DNA from: Pseudomonadota bacterium
Lineage (GTDB): Bacteria > Pseudomonadota > Alphaproteobacteria > Acetobacterales > Acetobacteraceae
DNA length: 7,371 bases
Reading direction: 5' to 3'
Assembly (NCBI GenBank): GCA_021808185.1
Contig: JAKBCB010000174.1
Coordinates: 1 to 7,371 of the forward strand
The position numbers and the translations under genes are program-made. The notes beneath the pieces are model-generated. The model was not told where the DNA came from and ran no database searches. It saw only the letters and a list, made by a program, of their open reading frames with translations. The first letter of the stretch is position 1. Each line of letters starts with the position of its first letter. Below, in pieces: positions 1 through 6,263 of this stretch.

Positions 1-155
1 CGGTTTTTGTTGGGGCCGGCGTCGCCATCTCCGGACTATACGGTCTGGCAACCGGAAACTTCCTGCCGCTGGAAACTGTCTGGGCCGTTGGCGGGCCGAT
101 TGTCGGCGCGATCGTAACCTACTACTTCGGGTCGCAGAGAAAGGACTCAGGATGA
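1..155 (+). CDS. C-terminal fragment of a small membrane protein, possibly a phage/GTA-type holin
   Basis: The reading frame is open from the window's first bases to a TGA at 153-155, giving about 50 C-terminal residues; the start lies outside the window. The fragment begins with a Gly/Ala/Val-rich hydrophobic stretch (VFVGAGVAISGLYGLATG). A second hydrophobic stretch follows (WAVGGPIVGAIVTYYFG) and the protein ends in a short polar tail, SQRKDSG. Hydrophobic helices ending in a YYFGS-type motif plus a basic tail resemble the end of 3-TM holin proteins from gene transfer agents and prophages. That assignment rests on pattern memory only, and another small inner-membrane protein is equally possible. 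Its stop overlaps the next start in an ATGA, so the two genes are probably translationally coupled. GC content is lower than in genes further right. Confidence 0.5.
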   Translation, partial: VFVGAGVAISGLYGLATGNFLPLETVWAVGGPIVGAIVTYYFGSQRKDSG

Positions 156-433
156 CCACTCTTACCTTCGCGACCGGCACCCACGGCGCGGCGAACGAGC
201 GGGTCGAGGACAAGGCCAAGGTTCACAAGAACCGTGTCCAGTTCGACTTGGCACCTCGCTCCATGGAGCGTCTGAACGCGCTGAAAACCAAGACCGAGGC
301 GGCGTCGTACGCCGAGGTCGTCAAGAACGCCTTTCGCCTCTATGAGGCGTTGATCGAGGAGACCGAGAGCGGCAAGCAGTTCCTCGTCCGCGACAGGGAC
401 GGGACGATCTCGCCTTACCGGCTGTTCCTGTAG
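152..433 (+). CDS. Ribbon-helix-helix (CopG/Arc-like) DNA-binding protein
   Basis: This 93-residue protein has a ribbon-helix-helix layout after a polar, probably disordered N-terminus (residues 1-25). A short strand, RVQFDLAP (about 28-35), is followed by helix A around RSMERLNALKTKTEA and helix B around SYAEVVKNAFRLYEALIEE. Alternating residues in the strand would contact DNA as a dimer, as in the Arc/MetJ/CopG fold. The C-terminal tail (GKQFLVRDRDGTISPYRLFL) is predicted beta-rich. The ATG overlaps the stop of the upstream gene, and a purine-rich GAAAGGA at 139-145 lies 6 bases before it, which supports this start. The gene ends 6 bases before the stop of the convergent bpt. No toxin partner lies downstream, so an antitoxin role is not supported; a small transcriptional regulator is the likelier reading. 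Its target is unknown. Confidence 0.75.
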   Translation: MTTLTFATGTHGAANERVEDKAKVHKNRVQFDLAPRSMERLNALKTKTEAASYAEVVKNAFRLYEALIEETESGKQFLVRDRDGTISPYRLFL

Positions 434-439
434 CGCCCC

Positions 440-1222
440 TCAGCCCGCCGTTTCCGTCACCAGCGACAGCCCGGCCGCCCCCTCGGTGCCGGCGGCCTCG
501 GCCTCGGTCAGCGTGCGCCAGGTGCCGGCGACCAGGATCTCGCTCGGGCGGAAGCGCGCCTTGTACGACATCTTCCGACTTTCGCCGACCCAGTAGCCGA
601 GATAGACGTACGGCAGCCCCAGCGCCCGCGCCCGCTCGATCAGCCACAGGATCGTGTAGGTGCCGAGCGAGCGCCGCTCGATCCCCGGCACGAAGAACGA
701 GTACACGGCGGACAAGCCGTCCCCGAGCCGGTCCGTCAGGCAGGCGCCCAGCAGGCGGTCGTCCGGGTCGCGGAATTCGACGATGAAGCTGTCGATCGGC
801 GTGTCCTCGACCATCGCGCGATAGTCATAGAAACTCATCGTCGCCATGTCGCCGTCGCCGTGGCGCGCCTGCTGGTAGCGCTGGAATAGCTGAAACTGCT
901 CGGCGGTCGCGCGCGGCGGCACTTCGAAGCCCTCTACCTCCGCGTTGGCGCGGGCGATGCGGCGCAGCGTGCGGTCGGTCTGGAATCGCGCCGCCGGAAT
1001 TCGGATCGGCACGCAGGCGTTGCAGCCGGGGCAGACCGGGGCATAGGCGATGTTGTGGCTGCGGCGGAACCCCGCGCGCGACAACCGGTCGTGCAGCGCG
1101 TCCGCCTCGGGGCCCGCGATCTCCGTGACCACCTTGCGCTCGGTGCGCCCCGGCACGTACGGGCAGGGCAGCGGCGCTGTGGTGTAGAAGAACTGCGGGC
1201 GGCGCGGCGGCTTGTAGCTCAT
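440..1222 (-). CDS. bpt: Bpt, aspartate/glutamate leucyltransferase (ATE1-type aminoacyl-tRNA-protein transferase)
   Basis: This 260-residue protein is full length for bacterial Bpt. Known family role: in the cytoplasm it transfers leucine from Leu-tRNA to N-terminal Asp or Glu, creating N-degrons recognised by ClpS/ClpAP. The N-terminal domain carries PQFFYTTAPLPCPYVPGR (C20) and a cysteine cluster YAPVCPGCNACVPIR (C64, C67, C70). The C-terminal GNAT-like domain has YSFFVPG, SLGTYTILWLIERAR and the hallmark YVYLGYWVGESRKMSYKARF (about 206-224). I chose the ATG at 1222 because it overlaps the RDD gene's TGA (ATGA) and the protein then begins MSYKPPRRPQF, like known family members. A 15-codon longer form from 1267 would add a tail encoded inside the RDD gene. 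A GGAGG lies 12 bases upstream, rather far, so coupling to the RDD gene is probably important. It is the last gene of the acylase-RDD-bpt operon. Confidence 0.93.
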   Translation of the reverse strand: MSYKPPRRPQFFYTTAPLPCPYVPGRTERKVVTEIAGPEADALHDRLSRAGFRRSHNIAYAPVCPGCNACVPIRIPAARFQTDRTLRRIARANAEVEGFEVPPRATAEQFQLFQRYQQARHGDGDMATMSFYDYRAMVEDTPIDSFIVEFRDPDDRLLGACLTDRLGDGLSAVYSFFVPGIERRSLGTYTILWLIERARALGLPYVYLGYWVGESRKMSYKARFRPSEILVAGTWRTLTEAEAAGTEGAAGLSLVTETAG

Positions 1223-1734
1223 GCGGGCGGCATTCCTCCAGGCGGCATGTTCCAGCGTCCGAGCCATCCGGTCAACGCCCGGGCCCGCACGACGACGAGA
1301 CCGCTGAGCATATCGTGCGCGGTGCGATGGCGCGCATTGAAAAGTGCCAGCAGCAGCGGCACGCCGGACAGCGCGAGCGAGGCATAGAACCCGATCGTCC
1401 AGACCAGTGCTGCGAGCGGCCCCGGCGGGCCGAGATCCTCCGCGTCGCGCACCGCGAGCCCGAACAGCGCCTGTCCCGGCGTCGCCGCCAGCGGCGAGAC
1501 CAGCGACAGCCAGTTGTACGCCGGCGCCACGAACGGCAGCAGCCCGAGCAGCGGGAAGCCGAGGCCAAAGGTCAGCACGCCGAACAGGAAGAACCCCACC
1601 GCCAGCGCCTTGGTGATGACGAGCACGATCAGGCCGTCCACGACGAAGGCCAGCACCCGGCGGAAGATCGTCCCTTGCGCCAGCATCGCCTCCATCATCC
1701 AGGCGTCACGGGGGTCGTCGCCGGCGAAGGTCAT
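1219..1734 (-). CDS. RDD-family inner-membrane protein
   Basis: This 171-residue membrane protein fits the RDD family, named for conserved Arg and Asp residues. The N-terminus has FRRVLAFVVDGLIVLV, with R25/R26 and D33 at the start of the first membrane helix. Hydrophobic segments lie at about 29-49, 50-72 and 107-133. The loop between the second and third has the family's TPGQALFGLAV motif (85-95). After the third helix comes ARHRTAHDMLSGLVVV (134-149), with the final conserved Asp at D141. Family function is poorly defined; some members are linked to ion or solute transport, but nothing here indicates a substrate. The start at 1734 overlaps the acylase TGA as ATGA and has a GGAAGG Shine-Dalgarno at 1744-1749. 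Its own TGA overlaps the bpt ATG. The frame is open much further upstream, but that part is a shadow of the acylase gene. Confidence 0.88.
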   Translation of the reverse strand: MTFAGDDPRDAWMMEAMLAQGTIFRRVLAFVVDGLIVLVITKALAVGFFLFGVLTFGLGFPLLGLLPFVAPAYNWLSLVSPLAATPGQALFGLAVRDAEDLGPPGPLAALVWTIGFYASLALSGVPLLLALFNARHRTAHDMLSGLVVVRARALTGWLGRWNMPPGGMPPA

Positions 1735-4049
1735 GGCACGGCGCCTTCCGGTGCGAGCGTGATGTGGGCCGCGACCGCCTTGGGCTGTGGCCCGATGGTC
1801 AGGGTGGCGCCGTCGCGCCAGCGGTGCAGCAGGGCGCGTGCCAGCGCGGTGAACGGATTGCCGGACTGGCCGGGCGCCATCATGAACAGGCTGTCGTCGA
1901 GATGGGCGAGGTCGTAGTCGCCGCGGAATTCCGGCCCGTGCACCGCCTCCAGCGTGCCGCTGGCCACACCGCCGCGATCGATCGTGTCGTCGTCCCCGGG
2001 GGCCGCGATATGCGGCGCCAGCACGTCGCCCAGCCCCGGGATCAGCCGCAGCACGGGATGGGCGAACACCGCCCGGTGCGGCGTGCCCCAGCGCCACGCG
2101 GCGGGGTCGGCGCCGAAGCGGGTGGCGAGGTCCGCCATGGTGGCGGCGAGGCTCTGGCCCAGCAGCGGCTTGCAGTCGCCGCCGCACCAATGCGCGCCGT
2201 CCGCCGATAGCGCGTGGCGCACCAGTTGCGGCCAGGGGGCCACCGCCGCGCGTGCTTCGTGCGGCACGCCGATATGGTCGAGCAGGTCGTCGTCGAAGCG
2301 ATGCATCCACGCATCGAAGATCAGCGGCTGCGGCGCGTCCGCCCGCGCCGAGCCGTCCCAGCCGTCGAGCAGCGCCAGCGCCGCGCGCGCCACGCCCTCG
2401 GCCGGCACGTCGCGCAGCCTGGGCAGCAGATCGCGCGCGGCGAGGCTGACGGTGTCCATCTGGATCGCGGCGAAGCTTGCCACCGTGTGCCGGTCGGACT
2501 CGGCCAGGCGCTCGCGGATGCGCCGGGCGCGGTCGTCGTCGAACCAGTCGCGGCCGAGAAAGACCGGGAAATCCGGCGGCGCGATGCGGTCGTTGGCGTT
2601 CACCAGCCGGCCGCTGGCCGGCGAAACGTAACGCGGCAACCGCGCGCCGCTGGCAAAGCCGGTCCAGTCGTGGCTGCCATCCGCCCCCGGCGCCACCCGC
2701 GCGCCGTCGCCGCCGGCGCGGATCGGCACCCGGCCGGTGACGAACAGCCCGATGGCCTTGCCGTCCGCCACCATCAGGTTCTGCACCGGCGAGGTGATCT
2801 TCTCCGCCGCCTCCCCCGCCTCGGCGACGGTTTTGGCCTGGTTCAGCGCCAGCAGCCCGGCCGCGGCGGTATCGCCCGCCATCAGTTCGCTGGCGGCCAG
2901 GGCCAGCACCGGCCCCTTGCCCGGAGCCAGATCGCTGATGACCGGCCCGTGCCTTGTCTCGCGCACCGTCAGCACCTCGTCGGGCGCGCCGCGCACATGG
3001 ATGCGCTCCTCGCGCAGCGTGTAGGGGCGCGGCCCGTCCGGCGCCTGATAGTGCGAGTCGTCGACTGGGGTTTCGGCGAACAGATCCTGCGTGTCGGCCC
3101 CGGTGGTGGTGAAGCTCCAGGCGATACGCCCGTTATGGCCGAGCACCAGGAACGGCACGCCCGGCGCGGTGGCGCCGACCAGGGTCTCGGTGGGCGTTTC
3201 GATGCGGGCGAGATACCAGATGCTCGGGAAGCCGAAGGCCAGATGCGGGTCGCCAGCCAGCAGCGGCGCGCCGGTGGCGCTGTGGCTGCCATCGACCGCC
3301 CAGGCGTTGCTGGCGCTGTCCGGCAGGGTGAAGGGGGCGGGAAATTCCGGAATCGCCGCGGCCAGCCGCACCGCGATGCCCGGGTCGAGATGCAGCGCCG
3401 CCTCTGGGTGCCCGCTGCCCTCGGCCCCGGGCCAGAGTTCGTCCACCTCGGCCGGCGGGAAATGGCTGTCCAGGATCAGCCGTCCGCGCTCCGCCCGCCA
3501 GTTGCCGGCCAGGTACAGCGCCATGGTCTTGCCCCACAGCAGGCTATCCACCGCCGTCCAGTCGCGCGGCGCGCCGAACACCACGAACTCCGGCGCGGCG
3601 AGGCGGCCGGTGCGGGCGATCCAGGCATTCACCCCGCGGGCATAGGCGTCGAGCAGCGCGCGCGTTTCCGCCGGCAGCGTCGGCAGGTCGGCCAGCGCGC
3701 GGGCGCGCAGGCCGAGCGTACGCATCAGCCGGTCCATCGGCAGCGCCTGCGCGCCGAACAGTTCGGCCAGCTCGCCGGAGGTGACGCGGCGCATCAGATC
3801 CATCTGAAACAGCCGCTCGCGCGCGTGCAGGAACCCCAGCGCGGCGGCGGCGTCGGTGTCCGTTGCCGCGTGGATGCGCGGGATGCCGTCCGCGTCGAGG
3901 TCCACGGAGACCGGCGCCGACAGGCCGGGGATGGCGGCGTTCAGATCCCCGCCCGGCAGCGTCAGCCACACCAGCCCGCCCACCGCCGCCACCGCGAGCA
4001 GCAGCAGCGTGACCAGGGCGGCGAGAAGGCGGCGCAGCCAGCGCATCAT
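1731..4049 (-). CDS. Penicillin-acylase-family Ntn hydrolase, exported or membrane-anchored
   Basis: This 772-residue protein has the usual length and order of the penicillin G/AHL/cephalosporin acylase family: an amidase precursor that self-cleaves into alpha and beta chains. The N-terminus has basic residues then a hydrophobic segment (about 8-31), a Sec signal or membrane anchor, so the enzyme probably works in the periplasm. The alpha region includes GFLHARERLFQMDLMRR (72-88) and GELAELFG. The predicted catalytic N-terminal Ser of the beta chain is S247 in DSASNAWAV. Further hallmarks are LLAGDPHL (H269), GHNGRIAWSFTTTGADTQD (304-322), RHGPVIS (366-372), NLMVADG, DWTG, and SGRLVNANDRI, whose NAN stretch sits near the expected oxyanion Asn. 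C622 and C626 could form a disulfide. The substrate (beta-lactam, acyl-homoserine lactone or another amide) cannot be told from sequence. ATG codons at 4049 and 4046 are both possible starts, with only a weak GGACGG upstream. It is the first gene of the operon. Confidence 0.92.
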   Translation of the reverse strand: MMRWLRRLLAALVTLLLLAVAAVGGLVWLTLPGGDLNAAIPGLSAPVSVDLDADGIPRIHAATDTDAAAALGFLHARERLFQMDLMRRVTSGELAELFGAQALPMDRLMRTLGLRARALADLPTLPAETRALLDAYARGVNAWIARTGRLAAPEFVVFGAPRDWTAVDSLLWGKTMALYLAGNWRAERGRLILDSHFPPAEVDELWPGAEGSGHPEAALHLDPGIAVRLAAAIPEFPAPFTLPDSASNAWAVDGSHSATGAPLLAGDPHLAFGFPSIWYLARIETPTETLVGATAPGVPFLVLGHNGRIAWSFTTTGADTQDLFAETPVDDSHYQAPDGPRPYTLREERIHVRGAPDEVLTVRETRHGPVISDLAPGKGPVLALAASELMAGDTAAAGLLALNQAKTVAEAGEAAEKITSPVQNLMVADGKAIGLFVTGRVPIRAGGDGARVAPGADGSHDWTGFASGARLPRYVSPASGRLVNANDRIAPPDFPVFLGRDWFDDDRARRIRERLAESDRHTVASFAAIQMDTVSLAARDLLPRLRDVPAEGVARAALALLDGWDGSARADAPQPLIFDAWMHRFDDDLLDHIGVPHEARAAVAPWPQLVRHALSADGAHWCGGDCKPLLGQSLAATMADLATRFGADPAAWRWGTPHRAVFAHPVLRLIPGLGDVLAPHIAAPGDDDTIDRGGVASGTLEAVHGPEFRGDYDLAHLDDSLFMMAPGQSGNPFTALARALLHRWRDGATLTIGPQPKAVAAHITLAPEGAVP

Positions 4050-4130
4050 GGTCCGTCCGTGTTTCGCCCAGGCCGCCAGTGTGCCGCCAATGCGCCGCCG
4101 GCGGAAGCGCCGCGATAGGCAGGGCCGTCC

Positions 4131-4159
4131 TTGTCGCCCAGGCGCCCCCTCCGTAGGGT
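4131..4159 (+). promoter_or_regulatory. Candidate sigma-70-type promoter for the CMD-family gene
   Basis: TTGTCG at 4131-4136 and TAGGGT at 4154-4159 are separated by exactly 17 bases and lie 27 bases before the start codon. The pattern fits a housekeeping promoter of the TTGnnn / TAnnnT type. The -10 is a poor match in its middle bases, so this is a plausible but unproven site. It would give a leader of about 20 bases containing the GAGGAGA Shine-Dalgarno. Confidence 0.4.
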
Positions 4160-4186
4160 GCGGCCATCCATGCGAGGAGACGCACG

Positions 4187-4600
4187 ATGGCCGACATCCC
4201 GAACCGCCCCGAATACCAGAGCGACCTGTTCAAGCGCGGCCTGGAAGTCCGCAAGCAGGTGCTGGGCGCGGGCTATGTCGAGCAATCGCTGGAGAAGGCC
4301 GACGATTTTTTCGCGGCCTTCCAGCAACTGACGACGGAAGTGCCCTGGGGCCTGATCTGGACCCGCCCCGGCCTCGCGCGGCGGGACCGCAGCCTGATCG
4401 TGCTGGCGATGCTGGTCGCCCTCGGCAAGCCGGCCGAACTGAAGCTGCATGTGAAGGGCGCGCTCGCCAACGGGGTCACGCGCGAGGAGATCAAGGAAGT
4501 GCTGCTGCAAGGCTGCATCTACGCCGGCGTGCCGGCCGGCCTCGAAGCGTTCAAGGCGGCGATGGAGACCTTCAAGGAGATCGACGCGCCCAAGACCTGA
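4187..4600 (+). CDS. Carboxymuconolactone decarboxylase (CMD)-family protein, PcaC-like
   Basis: This 137-residue protein has the length and pattern of the CMD family. Near the N-terminus is GLEVRKQVLGAGYVEQSL (18-35), as in PcaC-type 4-carboxymuconolactone decarboxylases. The core follows: WGLIWTRPGLARRDRSLIVL (54-73), then KPAELKLHVKGALANGVTRE (81-100) with E84 and H88, then EIKEVLLQGCIYAGVPAGLEAF. The only cysteine is C110 and there is no CxxC, so an AhpD-like peroxidase/disulfide reductase role is not supported. True PcaC acts in the beta-ketoadipate branch of protocatechuate breakdown, but no other pca genes are in the window, so the substrate is open. GAGGAGA at 4174-4180 lies 6 bases before the ATG and fixes the start. 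The gene is divergent from the acylase operon and its stop lies 12 bases from the stop of the convergent MmyB-like regulator. Confidence 0.88.
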   Translation: MADIPNRPEYQSDLFKRGLEVRKQVLGAGYVEQSLEKADDFFAAFQQLTTEVPWGLIWTRPGLARRDRSLIVLAMLVALGKPAELKLHVKGALANGVTREEIKEVLLQGCIYAGVPAGLEAFKAAMETFKEIDAPKT

Positions 4601-4615
4601 GCCGCACGCCGCTCA
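4598..4615. terminator. Small stem-loop joining two convergent stop codons
   Basis: TGAGC at 4598-4602 pairs with GCTCA at 4611-4615 around an 8-base loop. The stem contains the TGA of the CMD-family gene on the plus strand and the TGA of the regulator on the minus strand. The stem is only 5 bp and has no T-tract on either side, so terminator function is weakly supported. No better terminator is visible between these genes. Confidence 0.25.
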
Positions 4616-5407
4616 CGCCTTCCGCGCCGGCGTCAGGATCACGAGTTTCAGATCCGGGCGTCCGGCGACGGCGAAGGTGGTCTGGTCGTGGCGCAGGGTG
4701 CCGAGCGTGGGGTGCGCGAACACGCGCGCTCCGCCCTCGCGGCCGGTGACGCCGTGCAGATCCCATAGCTCGGCAAAGTCCGCGCTGTCGCGCCGCAACG
4801 TCGCGAGCAGGCGCAGGACGGGCGCATCCTCCAGATGCGCCGCGCAATCGGCGCGGAACTCGGCCAGCACGCGCCGCGCGCGCGATGGCCAGTCCGGCAG
4901 CAGCGCGCGGGCGGCCGGATCGAGGAACACAAAACGCAGCAGGTTGGGCGGCGTCTCGCGCGCCAGCGCCCCCGCGAACAGCCGCGCGGCGGCTTCGTTC
5001 CAGGCGCGGAAGTTCCACGCACGGTCAAGCACATAGGCGGGCGTCGCGATGGCATCGACGCAGGCGGGCAGCGTGGCGGGCAGCGCCTCGGAATCGGGTT
5101 CCGGCATCGGGTCGCGCCGGCCGGCGAGATCGAACAGATAGGCGCGGGCGGCGCGGTCCAGCCGTAGCGTGGCGGCGATGCGGGCAAGGCCGTGCGGCGA
5201 CACCGCGACATCGCGCCCCTGTTCCACCCAGGTGTACCAGGTGGTGGACAGCCCGGCGAGCGAGGCCACTTCCTCGCGCCGCAGTCCGGGCGTGCGGCGG
5301 CGCTGGCCGTCGGCGAGGCCGAGCGCGGCGGGGGCGATGGCTTCGCGGCGGGCGCGCAGGAAATCGCCGAGGGCCTGGCGCTGCGCCGGTGTGCGGGGGG
5401 CGTCCAT
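4613..5407 (-). CDS. MmyB-like XRE-family transcriptional regulator
   Basis: This 264-residue protein shows the two-part layout of MmyB-like regulators. The N-terminal helix-turn-helix domain (about 12-95) contains RRTPGLRREEVASLAGLSTT (37-56) followed by WYTWVEQGRDVAVS, the signature of this subfamily. The C-terminal ligand-binding domain (about 108-262) has ATPAYVLDRAWNFRAWNEAA (121-140), PNLLRFVFLDPAARALLPDW and FAELWDLHGV (211-220), and near the end HPTLGTLRH (232-240). These C-terminal domains are PAS-like and in related proteins bind a small hydrophobic ligand; the ligand here is unknown. The ATG at 5407 has no clear Shine-Dalgarno, and a TATAAG at 5420-5415 lies only 7 bases upstream, so the message may be nearly leaderless. 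The gene is divergent from the methyltransferase, and such regulators often control a divergently transcribed enzyme gene, so that is its likely target. Confidence 0.92.
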   Translation of the reverse strand: MDAPRTPAQRQALGDFLRARREAIAPAALGLADGQRRRTPGLRREEVASLAGLSTTWYTWVEQGRDVAVSPHGLARIAATLRLDRAARAYLFDLAGRRDPMPEPDSEALPATLPACVDAIATPAYVLDRAWNFRAWNEAAARLFAGALARETPPNLLRFVFLDPAARALLPDWPSRARRVLAEFRADCAAHLEDAPVLRLLATLRRDSADFAELWDLHGVTGREGGARVFAHPTLGTLRHDQTTFAVAGRPDLKLVILTPARKA

Positions 5408-5414
5408 GGCAGGG

Positions 5415-5429
5415 CTTATACCAGGATAA
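5415..5429 (-). promoter_or_regulatory. Candidate -10 element and operator in the regulator/methyltransferase intergenic region
   Basis: On the minus strand TATAAG (5420-5415) resembles a -10 hexamer for the regulator gene. On the plus strand the same bases form TTAT-N6-ATAA (5416-5419 and 5426-5429), a short inverted repeat within TTATACCAGGATAACC. Binding of the MmyB-like regulator here would block its own transcription. The repeat arms are only 4 bases and the -35 partner (TACAAG, 17 bases upstream) is poor, so both roles are tentative. Confidence 0.35.
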
Positions 5430-5438
5430 CCACCCGTC

Positions 5439-5467
5439 TTGTACCGGTGCCGACGGCGGGGCAGTCT
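5439..5467 (+). promoter_or_regulatory. Weak candidate promoter for the methyltransferase gene
   Basis: TTGTAC at 5439-5444 is a fair -35 hexamer. The sequence 17 bases downstream, CAGTCT at 5462-5467, matches a -10 box poorly. It is the best plus-strand candidate I see in this 83-bp region. A weak -10 would suit a gene whose expression depends on an activator, but that is inference. Confidence 0.2.
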
Positions 5468-5479
5468 CGGCGCCGCAAC

Positions 5480-5486
5480 AGGAGGT
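5480..5486 (+). promoter_or_regulatory. Strong Shine-Dalgarno fixing the methyltransferase start
   Basis: AGGAGGT is fully complementary to the 3' end of 16S rRNA and sits 4 bases before the ATG at 5491. The frame is open far upstream (from about 4885), where it shadows the regulator gene, and this site decides in favour of the 5491 start. It predicts strong translation once the message is made. Confidence 0.8.
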
Positions 5487-5490
5487 CACC

Positions 5491-6261
5491 ATGAGCGGAC
5501 GCACCCAGGAAGACCTGGTGGTCGGTCAATATGCCACCCAGGCCCAGGCCTATCTGACCAGCACCGTGCACGCGGCCGGCGCCGATCTCGCGGCCCTCGC
5601 GGCCCTGGCGCACGACCGGCCGGAGGCGCGCGTGCTCGACATGGGCACCGGCGGCGGCCATGTCGCCTACGCGGTGGCGCCGCATGTGGCCGAGGTGGTG
5701 GCCTACGACCTGACCGCGGAGATGCTGGAGGTGGTGGCCCGCAGCGCGGCGGAGCGGGGGATTGCCAATCTGGCCACGCGCCAGGGGCCGGCCGAGCGCA
5801 TGCCGTTCGCCGACGCGAGTTTCGACCTCGTGCTGAGCCGCTACAGCGCGCATCACTGGCGCGATTTCGATGCCGGGCTGCGCGAGGCGGCGCGGGTGGG
5901 CAAGCCCGGTGCCACGGTCGGCATCGTCGATGTGGTCACGCCCGGCCGCGCGGCGTTCGATACCTACTTCCAGGCGATCGAGGTGCTGCGCGACCCCTCG
6001 CATGTGCGCAACCGCTCGCGCGCCGAGTGGGAGGACGCCGCCGCCCGCGCCGGCTTGCTCGCAGGCGGCGTGACGGCGTTCCGGGTACGGCTCGACTTCG
6101 CCACCTGGACCGCGAGGATGCGCACGCCACCGGCGATGGTCGCCGCCATCCGCGCCTTGCAGGACGCGATGGCCGGCGATGTCAGGCGTCACTTCGCCGT
6201 CGAGGCGGACGGGAGTTTTTGTATCGACGTATGTTTGTTCGTCTTCGCCGTGCCGGCGTAA
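5491..6261 (+). CDS. Class I SAM-dependent methyltransferase
   Basis: This 256-residue soluble protein has a Rossmann-type methyltransferase domain of the UbiE / Methyltransf_11 kind. Motif I, which binds S-adenosylmethionine, is RVLDMGTGGGHVAYAVA (47-63). Motif II ends in VVAYDLTAEML (69-79), where D73 should contact the ribose hydroxyls. The next stretch, GPAERMPFADASFDLVLSRY (99-118) followed by SAHHW, is the usual acidic-loop and motif IV region, and HHW is common in small-molecule methyltransferases. KPGATVGIVDVV (138-149) is the post-core strand. The C-terminal part (about 155-256) probably shapes the substrate pocket. The substrate is not predictable; quinone-like, polyketide-like or other small molecules are all possible. 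It is divergent from the MmyB-like regulator and convergent with the XRE regulator to the right, so it is probably monocistronic. Confidence 0.9.
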   Translation: MSGRTQEDLVVGQYATQAQAYLTSTVHAAGADLAALAALAHDRPEARVLDMGTGGGHVAYAVAPHVAEVVAYDLTAEMLEVVARSAAERGIANLATRQGPAERMPFADASFDLVLSRYSAHHWRDFDAGLREAARVGKPGATVGIVDVVTPGRAAFDTYFQAIEVLRDPSHVRNRSRAEWEDAAARAGLLAGGVTAFRVRLDFATWTARMRTPPAMVAAIRALQDAMAGDVRRHFAVEADGSFCIDVCLFVFAVPA

Positions 6262-6263
6262 CG

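Noticed and set aside
152..433. Antitoxin of a type II toxin-antitoxin pair
   Set aside because: The fold would allow it, but no toxin-sized partner lies next to it: the downstream gene is convergent bpt and the upstream gene is a membrane protein.
1735..2310. Upstream in-frame extension of the RDD protein
   Set aside because: It is a shadow of the acylase 3' region on the same strand in another frame; the ATGA start at 1734 with GGAAGG upstream begins the real domain.
1731..4049. Tat signal peptide at the acylase N-terminus (twin Arg at residues 6-7)
   Set aside because: The context RRLLAALV lacks the usual S-RR-x-F-L-K pattern; a Sec signal or membrane anchor is simpler.
2214..4118. 634-residue open frame on the plus strand, antisense to the acylase gene
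   Set aside because: It is very rich in Arg, Gln, Gly and Ala with no domain pattern, and it lies wholly opposite a well-supported acylase. Long antisense frames are expected at this GC content.
3544..4254. 236-residue minus-strand frame overlapping the start of the acylase gene
   Set aside because: After a short ordinary-looking N-terminus it becomes Arg/Ala/Gly-rich shadow of the acylase, with no recognisable domain.
4885..5490. Upstream in-frame extension of the methyltransferase by about 200 residues
   Set aside because: The extension is Arg/Ala-rich shadow sequence opposite the MmyB-like regulator. A perfect Shine-Dalgarno at 5480-5486 supports the start at 5491.
5416..6192. 258-residue open frame antisense to the methyltransferase
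   Set aside because: It is rich in Arg, His and Gly without motifs and opposes a gene with clear SAM-binding motifs.
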